Shown here: positions 34,426 through 42,693 of the stretch, piece by piece
Layout: each line of letters starts with the position of its first letter
Position numbering within the stretch: the stretch's first letter is position 1
Assembly (NCBI GenBank): GCA_050288705.1
Contig: JBNKEI010000107.1
Span: forward strand, 1 to 42,886
DNA: 42,886 nucleotides
Origin: JBNKEI01 sp050288705
Lineage (GTDB): Bacteria > Myxococcota > Myxococcia > Myxococcales > UBA5297
Direction: 5' to 3'
Translations under genes and position numbers: made by a program
Notes under the pieces: generated by a model
Databases searched by the model: none
Told to the model about the DNA's origin: nothing
What the model saw: only the letters and a program-made list of their open reading frames with translations

Positions 34426-36180
34426 TTGATTTGCAATGCCCGGTCTTCAGATATTTTATCGGACAAATACCGCCTCATTGCAAAGATAGGCCGGGGTGGA
34501 ATGGCTGATGTATATTTGGCGACTGCTCCCCATTTTCAGGATTTTAGCAATTTGCTGGCAATAAAGCTTTTAAGAGAAACTGATGACCCTGAATTTGTAA
34601 ACATGTTTCTTAATGAAGGCCGGATTGCCACCCGGCTAAATCACCCCAACATTGTTCAGACTTATGAAGCTGGCCGAGATAACGACGATTACTTTTTGGC
34701 CATGGAGTTCCTACCTGGCCCAACGCTGCATGCTTTAAGAGAAGTGACGTCAAAAAAAAATAACCCGTTGGACATTAGATTGTGGCTTTTTATTCTTTCC
34801 AACGTGTTAAACGGTCTTCAGTACGCTCATGAGCTAAAAGACCATGAAAAAAAATCCCTGGAAATCGTCCACCGAGATCTTACGCCACATAATATTATTA
34901 CTACCTTTGATGGCGAGTGCAAAATTCTAGATTTTGGCATTGCCAAAGCAAAAAACTCTATTTTGGAAACCACCGCAGGAATCTTTAAGGGTAAAATTGC
35001 TTACGCGTCTCCGGAACAGGCCCAGGGCTATAAAGTTGATTGCAGATCGGATATATTTTCAGTTTCAATTCTTCTTTGGGAAATAATCACCGGCCAATCG
35101 CCATGGAAAGGACTCTCTGGGGATTGTGTTTTTCGGCAATTAAGTAAGGGAGAAATTCCATCACTGAAACATGCTCAAACTAATGCGCCATCAGAGCTTG
35201 TTCTGATATGCGAAAAAGGCCTGTCGTTTGAACCGGAAAAAAGATTCTCATCCGCCAGAGAGTTTCGATACGAACTTGACCAATATCTTCTCCGCCATTC
35301 CAAACCAGTAAGTCCCCAAGAACTGTCCGCGGTAGTTAGCACGTTATTCGAAAACGAACGCGCGCAAATGCTGTCAATTGTAGAAAACCAGCTACTCTTG
35401 GCGAGCCATGAACCTGCGGCAAAATTGGAGGATATAAGAAATAGACTTCCCCTACTCGGCAATAATTCTAAGCACCGCACTAGACCTTCGTTTCCGTTTC
35501 ATACTCAGGGAATGAAAAATTGTTCGTATTCGCGCGCCGAGGCAAACATTGAGAAGACATCTGAATTACCAAAAGTAAGTAGTCAGTTAAACTCTTCTAT
35601 CAGTGATTTTGAAATTGAAATTGAAGAAACAAAGCCAAAGCTTTTTCTTTATTTCCTCTTTGGCTCTGCGGCAACACTGGCTTTGGCCTTGGCAATTGTC
35701 TTGTGGCACCTGCCGTCTACCCCGAAACCAATATCTACGCCCCCTGTTTCGACATTCGCTCGACCTAAACCGGTAGAAAAATCAAACATTGGGCTGCAAA
35801 TATTTACAACCCCATCGCATGCCCAATTAAGCCTTGATTCAGTGCCCATTTCTTCCAATCCATTCTCTGGAACTTATCCAGAAGACCAAGCTGAGCACGA
35901 GCTTAGAATAACCGCGCCAGGATATGAAACATTTATCAAAAAAATTCGATTCGACAAAAACCAAGTGGTAAAAGTTACTCTTGAAAAATCGAAATCTAAC
36001 CGCCGTTCAGAATTGGAAATACATTCAGAACCAAAGCAATTAGAAGAAATTAAGACACCAAAAAGTCTTACCAGCCACAGCTTTAAAGGCGCACCCAAGA
36101 AGGAACACTTTCCAATTCTTCCCAAACCGGAAACTAAACCAAAACGCTCTATCGACTCGGAAATTTTATGGAACCATTAA
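34426..36180 (+). CDS. Membrane Ser/Thr protein kinase with external PEGA domain
   Basis: This 584-residue protein has a Hanks-type kinase domain (about 14-290) with GRGGMA (22-27), Lys47, HRDLTPHN (Asp151, with Thr in place of the common Lys of HRDLKPEN, as often seen in myxobacterial kinases), DFG (169-171) and YASPEQAQG. A linker of about 110 residues is followed by one transmembrane helix (about 406-428) and a PEGA repeat (about 454-521, with ITAPGYETFIKKI). The start is a TTG with AGG five bases before it; no better in-frame start precedes the kinase fold. It overlaps the next gene by 13 bases. The paired PEGA/TPR protein and lipoprotein genes form one unit with it. Confidence 0.92.
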   Translation: MICNARSSDILSDKYRLIAKIGRGGMADVYLATAPHFQDFSNLLAIKLLRETDDPEFVNMFLNEGRIATRLNHPNIVQTYEAGRDNDDYFLAMEFLPGPTLHALREVTSKKNNPLDIRLWLFILSNVLNGLQYAHELKDHEKKSLEIVHRDLTPHNIITTFDGECKILDFGIAKAKNSILETTAGIFKGKIAYASPEQAQGYKVDCRSDIFSVSILLWEIITGQSPWKGLSGDCVFRQLSKGEIPSLKHAQTNAPSELVLICEKGLSFEPEKRFSSAREFRYELDQYLLRHSKPVSPQELSAVVSTLFENERAQMLSIVENQLLLASHEPAAKLEDIRNRLPLLGNNSKHRTRPSFPFHTQGMKNCSYSRAEANIEKTSELPKVSSQLNSSISDFEIEIEETKPKLFLYFLFGSAATLALALAIVLWHLPSTPKPISTPPVSTFARPKPVEKSNIGLQIFTTPSHAQLSLDSVPISSNPFSGTYPEDQAEHELRITAPGYETFIKKIRFDKNQVVKVTLEKSKSNRRSELEIHSEPKQLEEIKTPKSLTSHSFKGAPKKEHFPILPKPETKPKRSIDSEILWNH

Positions 36181-37145
36181 AGTCGGCCTTTTTTGTATTT
36201 GCCTCTTTGACCATTACCACCTTGGCCAGCGCCACACCTAATAAGCCATTTTACCAACAGTCGCCTTCGGACCTAAGGCTCGAAAGAGCAAAAGCCCGTT
36301 TTGAAAAAGGCAAAAAGTTTTACGAGGAAAATGATTTTCACGCCGCTTTGGTCGAATTCAAGCGCGCCTATGAATTAGTTCCTAATTACTCTATTTTATT
36401 CAATATTGGACAAATCTACTACCAAATCCAAGACTACCCAGAAGCACTGCGAAATTTTCAAAAATATTTAACCGAAGGTGGAGATAAAATTCCGAATTCA
36501 CGTGCCACGGAAATAAAAAGAGAGATTAGTAACCTACGCATGCGCATCTCCTACCTCGACATTTCCACCAATAAAGTTGGGGCTAGCATTTTCGTAGACG
36601 ATGTTCTCATAGGAAAAACGCCACTACCTGGCTATGTGGAGATAAGTTCTGGCCGACGTAAAGTAACCGCGGTTATTTCCGGGTGTCTTCCCGCCACCAA
36701 AATGGTGGAAGTAGGGGGTGGAGATATGCTTGAAGTCAAAATCGAGTTACTTTCTATTTCCCATCCAGCCAAATTAAAAGCAAATTCTCGGGAGAACACT
36801 TCGTCTGGAAAAGTATTGTTTGGCGATAAGAGACCATCCTGGCTTTACTGGGCAATTCCCGCGGGACTAGCCGCTACTAGCGCCGGTTTGGGAATAGTGG
36901 CTCTGAGAAATTCTCAAGATTTGCGAACTGCTCGCAACGAAATGAATAAATCATATGAACAGCGAATTTCTCTGGGCAGAAACACCAAACGAATCGCCTT
37001 AGCAGCCGACATTTGTGGCGGTTTGGCAATTGTTTCTGCCGGTTTTCTTGGGTATCTGTCTTTTTATAATAACCAAAGCAGCAGTACGGCGTCTTTACAA
37101 CTTAATGGTAGCCCTCAAGGAATGAGCGTATCGGGTTCTTTCTAG
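36168..37145 (+). CDS. Exported TPR-PEGA protein with C-terminal membrane helices
   Basis: This 325-residue protein has a signal peptide (about 1-23, ending near ASATP) and TPR repeats (about 37-110, with AKARFEKGKKFYEENDFHAA and NIGQIYYQIQDYPEALRNFQ). A PEGA domain follows (about 130-195, with ASIFVDDVLIGKTPLPGYV). Two hydrophobic helices at about 225-245 and 277-300 flank a charged coiled segment. It starts inside the kinase gene (13-base overlap), so the two are coupled. This arrangement is common in Myxococcota kinase operons, where the envelope protein may present a signal to the kinase's outer PEGA domain; that role is inferred. Confidence 0.82.
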   Translation: MEPLKSAFFVFASLTITTLASATPNKPFYQQSPSDLRLERAKARFEKGKKFYEENDFHAALVEFKRAYELVPNYSILFNIGQIYYQIQDYPEALRNFQKYLTEGGDKIPNSRATEIKREISNLRMRISYLDISTNKVGASIFVDDVLIGKTPLPGYVEISSGRRKVTAVISGCLPATKMVEVGGGDMLEVKIELLSISHPAKLKANSRENTSSGKVLFGDKRPSWLYWAIPAGLAATSAGLGIVALRNSQDLRTARNEMNKSYEQRISLGRNTKRIALAADICGGLAIVSAGFLGYLSFYNNQSSSTASLQLNGSPQGMSVSGSF

Positions 37146-37204
37146 CGTTATCTATCAAAGATTATGTTACTCGACGGGCATATGGTCGTATGGAGATCTC
37201 AATC

Positions 37205-38845
37205 ATGGCACTAAAAAGCACACTTAAAGAAAGACATGGCCGCCACGTAGCAGCTCTTTTTGGTCTTCTTATTATTCCGCTAGGGTCTTCTTGTTCTTTC
37301 ATGGTTGATACGGAAGCAGGGGTGGAATGCCGCACCAATACTGATTGCGGGTCAGAAACTGATTACACCATTTGCAAACGCGCTGCCGGAACCTCCTCAG
37401 GCACTTGCGTGAAGCTCAAATCCAATGAATGCACCACGGTTTATGGAGACTGGCGAAACGACAATGCTTTTCTATTTGGATCGATTTTTCCAACCACTGG
37501 GATTGATAAATCCACCGGTCTAGCCCGGGAAAATGCCGTTAAGCTAGCTATTGATGATATTCAAAAAAACGCTTCTGGCCTACCCGCCATACCTGGGCAA
37601 GAGGTAAAAAAAAGACGGCCGCTGGCTTTCGTAGGGTGCAGCGATGACAGCAACCAAAAACAAGGCGTTAGAGCCGCAAGGCACCTGGTCGAAAACATTG
37701 GCGTTCCAGTAATAATTGGAGCCGCATGGAGCGGCGTGACTATGGAAATTGCCACTAAGGTGACGGTAGACAAGGGAACCTTGCTTATTTCTCCCTCTGC
37801 AACCGCTCCCAGCATAACTAGTCTTGAAGACAATGGATTGGTGTGGCGCACTTCTCCTTCCGACGTTTATCAAGGCATGGCCATGGCCAAATACATGAAT
37901 ATTCTGGAAAAAAATATCCGTTCGAGTCGATCCATTGATGAAGCCCAAAAAATAAAAGTCGCGGTGGTTTATCCCGGCGGATCAGCCGGCATTGGCTTGA
38001 AAGAGGCGCTAATTAATAATGCAGAGTTGGCTTTCAGATTGGCTTTCAACAAGGCGCCCGCAACCGCCGCGGAAAATGCTCACCATTACATGGCTTTTGA
38101 TTATGGAGATCCCAGTGGCCCCGCCTCTGAACTTCGCTACCGCGAAGCAGTGGAAAAGATTCTTAATTTTGAACCAGACGTTGTTTTCGACCTTTGTGCC
38201 GCCGAAGGTATTCTTCATATTCTCCAGCCCACCGAGCAAGAGTGGGCATCCAAGAATCCTGGCTCCCCAGCCCCTTATTGGGTCCTAAATGATGCCGGAC
38301 AAATTCGCGAGCTGTGGGAAGAAGTGGTTGCCACAAACAATGATTTACGCAAACGCATTACTGGCACGGTGCCCGGCTCTGAAAATGATCAATTCCAGGT
38401 TTTTAAGCATAATTACATAGCTGCTGATTTTGGAGATAACACTGACCCGGCGGTATTTGGTCCTGCTGGTTCTTTCGACGCAGTTTATATGATTGCCTAC
38501 GCAGCAGTCGCCCTTGGTTCAAAACCCATTACCGGAGCCAACCTTGCCGATGCGTTTTCTTTTTTAATTCCTCATAGCGAAGCGACGTCCATCGACATTG
38601 GGGTATTCAGTTTGAATTCTGCCTTTCAAATTTTACATGCAGGTAGACGCATCGATATTAATGGCGCTTCTGGACCTTTGGATTTCGATCTAGCTACTGG
38701 CGAAGCCCCCTCCGATATCCAAGTATGGTGCATGCCCAAGAACGAAAGTGGCATGGCAACCAGCGCGCAGTTTTCGGGCCTCTACCTGGATGCAAGTACT
38801 AAAGAGTTGAAAGGAGATATTGGAGACATTTGTCGGTTTGATTAA
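37205..38845 (+). CDS. Cys-rich lipoprotein with type-I periplasmic binding (ABC substrate-binding-like) domain
   Basis: This 546-residue protein has a signal peptide ending at an imperfect lipobox (GSSC, Cys30). A short Cys-rich module follows (about 40-76, with CRTNTDCG, ICKRAAG and CVKLKSNEC), of the kind common in Myxococcota lipoproteins. A PBP-I domain (about 85-500) begins FLFGSIFPTTG and includes AVKLAIDDIQ, VPVIIGAAWSGVTMEIA and a SPSATAPSITSLE hinge region. No ABC permease or ATPase gene is nearby, so it may be a sensor or scavenger rather than part of a transporter. The start ATG at 37205 has GGAG nine bases upstream, better than the ATG at 37190. It ends the kinase/PEGA module. 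Confidence 0.85.
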   Translation: MALKSTLKERHGRHVAALFGLLIIPLGSSCSFMVDTEAGVECRTNTDCGSETDYTICKRAAGTSSGTCVKLKSNECTTVYGDWRNDNAFLFGSIFPTTGIDKSTGLARENAVKLAIDDIQKNASGLPAIPGQEVKKRRPLAFVGCSDDSNQKQGVRAARHLVENIGVPVIIGAAWSGVTMEIATKVTVDKGTLLISPSATAPSITSLEDNGLVWRTSPSDVYQGMAMAKYMNILEKNIRSSRSIDEAQKIKVAVVYPGGSAGIGLKEALINNAELAFRLAFNKAPATAAENAHHYMAFDYGDPSGPASELRYREAVEKILNFEPDVVFDLCAAEGILHILQPTEQEWASKNPGSPAPYWVLNDAGQIRELWEEVVATNNDLRKRITGTVPGSENDQFQVFKHNYIAADFGDNTDPAVFGPAGSFDAVYMIAYAAVALGSKPITGANLADAFSFLIPHSEATSIDIGVFSLNSAFQILHAGRRIDINGASGPLDFDLATGEAPSDIQVWCMPKNESGMATSAQFSGLYLDASTKELKGDIGDICRFD

Positions 38846-39008
38846 ATAACCGTCAATGGCTTCTTATCCGTAACTATTCAGCACTAGCCACTTCGCGAGT
38901 GAAGTGTCTTCCTACGGCACTTAGGAATAAAAAACACGTGATACTTGCACTCCCATTTCGAGTGACACAGACTTTCCAAATCGTCCAACCGGAGGAATTC
39001 CTATGCTA

Positions 39009-39443
39009 TTAACTTGCCTGTTTATGTGATTTATCTCTCGCATTACGCGACCACTGGCTATTTTCTTTAGATATAAGACTCTCGACTCTTTCAACAAATT
39101 TATTAAATGCTGAATCACCATCATATGGGTTACAGCTCGTTAGAAATAGAAACTTCTCATGTCTTAGCGTTTCACAGACTGTTCGATATGTAAGCCAATT
39201 TTCCTGATATTTATTGAGAGAAGATAGTCCTGCGCTAATTGCTATGACTATACCTAATGTGCTAATTATAATCTGTCCATAAGGTATGAACTCAGACATG
39301 CCCGCAATAAATGGAATAAGAGCTGCGCACACGATTTCTGTTACGCGTAGCAACTTGAACCACTTTTGATTTTCTTGGCTTTTTTTATCATACCAGTCTA
39401 TTTGATCGTCTAGACGATCTTTTAAATACAGCTCCTTATCCAT
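39009..39443 (-). CDS. SLATT-family two-TM protein (DUF4231-like), probable defence effector
   Basis: This 144-residue protein has an N-terminal amphipathic segment with LKDRLDDQIDWYDKKSQENQKWFK, the pattern of the DUF4231/SLATT group. Two transmembrane helices (about 34-52 and 56-74) are joined by a short turn, followed by a cytosolic helical tail beginning NKYQENWLTYR. SLATT proteins are predicted membrane pore or disrupting effectors in bacterial conflict systems. Three starts are possible (39470 TTG, 39461 and 39443 ATG); the last has GAGG eight bases upstream and fits family N-termini. It lies 255 bases after the TIR-methyltransferase gene on the same strand; that gap holds no gene. Composition is AT-rich like the TIR gene, suggesting joint transfer. 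Confidence 0.82.
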   Translation of the reverse strand: MDKELYLKDRLDDQIDWYDKKSQENQKWFKLLRVTEIVCAALIPFIAGMSEFIPYGQIIISTLGIVIAISAGLSSLNKYQENWLTYRTVCETLRHEKFLFLTSCNPYDGDSAFNKFVERVESLISKENSQWSRNARDKSHKQAS

Positions 39444-39698
39444 GATACTAGCCTCACTCATGTCTCCCAAATCCCACCAATACCGTTTCTTTGTTCCAGC
39501 CGACTATGAAATTAACGTTTCATAACAGAAAGTGTCATGAGAGCAACCATTGTATGACAAATAAGCTTGGATTAACTTGCTACTTGCATTACACGAATAA
39601 TTTTGGCGATTTTATGACTAAGTGTAACCCTGATCCGCTTTAGTAGACAGTTTATTTTGATGCAAAAACATCTCATATGTCCCCCGACATTCCCTGAG

Positions 39699-41642
39699 TC
39701 ATCCCTTAGTGATCGCATAAACATAGACACCACCTATGTCATCTCTATCCTTAGGACCAATCTTTATTTTCTCATAATTCAGCCCCTCTTTTCGTAACAA
39801 TTCCTCATATTCCTCGCAAGACAATTTAAAATCCCCATTTTCATCAAGACCTGATTTAAGTGCAATTTCTTCCAGTTCGACAAGTGTCGTATTATTATTC
39901 CTCTTTGCTATATCCATGATATGATTATGAAATAGACGCAATGAATTTCTTCTCGATTCAACATCATCTCGATCATACTTTGGTAGGAATTCATCTCCAA
40001 CAAGAAATAGACCATCTTCTTTAAGATTCCTTTTTACGTTGCGAAAATATTCTCTTTTGTCATATGGCTTTATATGATGATCAGCGAATGATGAAAATAT
40101 ATAGTTAAAACTACCAGGAGGGTCGTATGTTCGACTATCTTTGTTTAGGATTTGAATGGCTGGATTTATTTGCCATAACTTGTTACGGACACAATTTTTT
40201 CTCAATCTATGATAACAAGCCCAATCAATTTCTACCGCAACAATCTCCGAATTTTCTACTTTTGCTAGCCTTTTTGTGAAAATTCCAGTGCCAGCACCTA
40301 GTTCCAATATACTGATCCGTTGATTTCGGTCTGAAGCATTTCGATTTTCTTTGCATATCGATAGCATTTTCTCCATCATTTCCACATAATACGCATGTTC
40401 TTCCTCGTGTTCATCGTAGTCATCTACCTGTATATATGAAGACATCTCTATTTGTTTTCTATTATATATCTTCAGCCTCTGAGAGAAGACTTTCTCAATC
40501 AATTCGTCTTCGTTTGCGATTTCATCATTATACTCATTAGGAAATATAACTGAATTGTCAATTATCTCATTAAGATTATCTTCGTGCTCAGAAACCATTT
40601 CGCGATTCGTAATAAACTCAATTGTTTTAATAAATGCAGAGTCATTATACTTCGCTAATATCCGAGTACTAGGGTTGCCGATTATCGAAAAATCGCAACA
40701 ATAATCCGGAAATTTTCTTACCATATGATCGTATGACATCATGCCAATATTATATTTCTTGGAATGTTTCTCCAATAAAGCAATATGTTTTTTCATGTGC
40801 GCCCGAGACTGAAACACAAAAAGTCGTGTACTTTCTTTTGTCGTGTTTTTATAAATCATATCCCCTGTACGTTGCGTCCAGAATTCCTCTTCTTTATCAA
40901 CAATAGCAATAGCTTTTACTGTAACGTTATATAATGTTAGTAACCGATTGAGATATTCTGGATATAATACAAACGGCACATTTATGGAAGGGTCTTCCTT
41001 TAGTGAAATTCTTAAAGCTGCGATGTGATCTTCTATATTTTCTTCAATTATTCTCCTAAAATATTGATTATTCGCAATATTTGCATTTTCAGTCAACGAC
41101 AAAAGAGTTACATCTAATTTTTTTCTTAACTCTATAAGACCATCCATATGTCTTCTTTTGCCCAATAAAGCAGCAACACTTTCATTCAAGCTCTTCCATA
41201 TAAAATCATTGTAACTTTTCTCAAGTCTAGTCCCTTCGATTCTGTTATCCTCTGGCATATTCTTGTTAATATCTTTACATAGATTTAGAATATCTTCCTT
41301 TGCAAAATATGTTGCCTGAAAACCATTTAGTGGTCCATTACGAATAGAATCTAGTGGAAGGTCTATCAACAAAGGTATTACTCTCCCAGACTCTATCGAC
41401 TTAGAAAGTGCGCCAGCCTCATAGTAAAGCCAGGGTCTTTCATAGTTGGAATGCGTCAAGAATACAATTCCATAATCACAACTTTCAAGTTCTTTTGAAA
41501 TCTCATCATTCCAACGCTTCCCCTTTTGAATCTCCCTCGAGAATATACAATTAATTGCTGGAAACAATGTTTTTATAGCATCCCTGAAATATTCAGCGAC
41601 CATTCTGCTCGTATCACCAGACCAACTCAGAAATATTTTCAT
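39699..41642 (-). CDS. TIR-domain protein with C-terminal SAM-dependent methyltransferase
   Basis: In this 647-residue protein the TIR-like domain (about 1-155) starts KIFLSWSGDTSRMVAEYFRD and continues KGKRWNDEISKELE, GIVFLTHSNYERPWLYYEAG and LNGFQATYF. Glu75 in WLYYEAGAL is the expected catalytic Glu of NAD-cleaving TIRs. Residues about 165-435 are an unrecognised mixed region (includes LFVFQSRAHMKKHIALLEKH). Residues about 440-560 are a class-I methyltransferase with LELGAGTGIF (447-456), VEIDW (acidic Glu471) and a FSSFADHHIKPYDKREYF segment. The frame is open to 41747, but GGGAGG six bases before the ATG at 41642 fixes the start. It is AT-rich compared with the core genes. With the SLATT gene downstream it is likely an antiphage module; the substrate of the methyltransferase is unknown. 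Confidence 0.88.
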   Translation of the reverse strand: MKIFLSWSGDTSRMVAEYFRDAIKTLFPAINCIFSREIQKGKRWNDEISKELESCDYGIVFLTHSNYERPWLYYEAGALSKSIESGRVIPLLIDLPLDSIRNGPLNGFQATYFAKEDILNLCKDINKNMPEDNRIEGTRLEKSYNDFIWKSLNESVAALLGKRRHMDGLIELRKKLDVTLLSLTENANIANNQYFRRIIEENIEDHIAALRISLKEDPSINVPFVLYPEYLNRLLTLYNVTVKAIAIVDKEEEFWTQRTGDMIYKNTTKESTRLFVFQSRAHMKKHIALLEKHSKKYNIGMMSYDHMVRKFPDYCCDFSIIGNPSTRILAKYNDSAFIKTIEFITNREMVSEHEDNLNEIIDNSVIFPNEYNDEIANEDELIEKVFSQRLKIYNRKQIEMSSYIQVDDYDEHEEEHAYYVEMMEKMLSICKENRNASDRNQRISILELGAGTGIFTKRLAKVENSEIVAVEIDWACYHRLRKNCVRNKLWQINPAIQILNKDSRTYDPPGSFNYIFSSFADHHIKPYDKREYFRNVKRNLKEDGLFLVGDEFLPKYDRDDVESRRNSLRLFHNHIMDIAKRNNNTTLVELEEIALKSGLDENGDFKLSCEEYEELLRKEGLNYEKIKIGPKDRDDIGGVYVYAITKG

Positions 41643-41850
41643 ATCAAACCTCCCAGTCATTCCCGTATCAAAATCCACATGTATCTGTCCAACGAAACCG
41701 TGATGACGAGAAGAAGCAGGGGTGCTATTTCGATGATTCTGTCGCATTAACTAACGAGGTAGTCGCTGGAAGGCCGACTATGCGCCAACGAATTCACGCC
41801 AAGAAAAAACAAATTCACTTTGAGAAAAGAAGGATGACTGGTCGTATGGG

Positions 41851-42249
41851 ATGGCACAAATGAAGCCGGCTGCGGTACGCGACCTCGTAAACGATAATCT
41901 TATCGATAAGCCCGATGTTTGGGTAGACGGCAAATTGAATACCGATTTATGTCGCAAGTTACTAGAAGACGACAAGATGGCACCTACGTTGATTGCCGCC
42001 AGAGTGCGGAAAACCATTGATTGTTGGAAGAATGATCCCAAGCACGTGGATATCAGTGATAAACCCGATGTTCTTGCATCTCTGTATAGCATTGGACTGT
42101 ATAACCCAGAAAAAGGGGCAACTTTAAATCCCGAGGCGAACAATCGTGAAAAGGCAATCGCTAGTACAATGTCGCATTTCAATGAATTGTTTGGGGATTC
42201 TCCTTCAAAAATGTCTGGTGACCCATCTCCTGGTCCTCATGTCGCCTAA
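41851..42249 (+). CDS. Hypothetical protein
   Basis: This 132-residue protein is not recognised. It has no signal peptide or membrane helix. It contains two DKPDV strings (about residues 19-23 and 70-74), a predicted helix-rich middle (LCRKLLEDDKMAPTLIAARVR) and a Pro/Ser-rich end. An in-frame stop lies 30 bases upstream, so the ATG at 41851 is the earliest start, but no good ribosome site is seen. It is divergent from the TIR gene and in an AT-rich accessory stretch. It might be a broken or truncated gene. Confidence 0.4.
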   Translation: MAQMKPAAVRDLVNDNLIDKPDVWVDGKLNTDLCRKLLEDDKMAPTLIAARVRKTIDCWKNDPKHVDISDKPDVLASLYSIGLYNPEKGATLNPEANNREKAIASTMSHFNELFGDSPSKMSGDPSPGPHVA

Positions 42250-42693
42250 TTGATTTGCAATAATCGGAACTAGGAAAATCAATTCCTTTGAGGCCCTTGC
42301 AAAACTTATTGATAGTATTGTCGGACGCTCAGTATAATATGCTGTAAAGTAAACGGAGTTTCGCAAAAATCTAAAGAAATTGATTGCTTTAGCGAAGCAA
42401 AGCAAACGTCTATGTACCTGCTCGCCCAAACGTACCGCGACAAAGTCCGCAAAACTGGTATCCACCCCGCCCAGGCTTGTTTTTCTCGGCAAATCACCTT
42501 TATTGCGTGAATAGCTACCTTAGAGCGGACATCTCTACCTTGCAGAAAAGCGGACATTTTAATTAGCCAAAATTTTGCAAAATAAAAAAACGACATATCG
42601 AGCCATGCAACAACGTATCGTCCACACAACAATTCTATTGATAACTCGACAATTTCCTCGCTTCAAGAATATATCGAGAAAGCGAGTACACTT
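42250..42693. other. Intergenic region before the partial gene
   Basis: This stretch of 444 bases has no convincing gene. It holds a good sigma-70-like promoter (42309-42338). A short plus-strand frame (ATG 42412 to stop 42510) and overlapping antisense frames have no recognisable features. If the promoter serves the gene at 42694, the transcript has a leader of about 350 bases. Confidence 0.5.
42309..42338 (+). promoter_or_regulatory. Sigma-70-like promoter
   Basis: TTGATA (42309-42314) and TATAAT (42333-42338) are separated by 18 bases, with a perfect -10 box. It is directed toward the partial Ser-rich gene. The match is by eye only; no other evidence of transcription. Confidence 0.5.

Noticed and set aside
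38889..38906. Hairpin CACTTC-GCGAGT-GAAGTG after the lipoprotein gene
   Set aside because: The stem is only 6 bp with no T-tract, so it is not called a terminator.
41779..41862. Plus-strand frame of 27 codons rich in Lys and Arg
   Set aside because: Too short, no ribosome site and overlaps the start of another frame; likely chance.
42412..42510. Plus-strand frame of 32 codons beginning MYLLAQTYRDK
   Set aside because: It looks protein-like but is short, lacks a ribosome site, and matches nothing I recognise.
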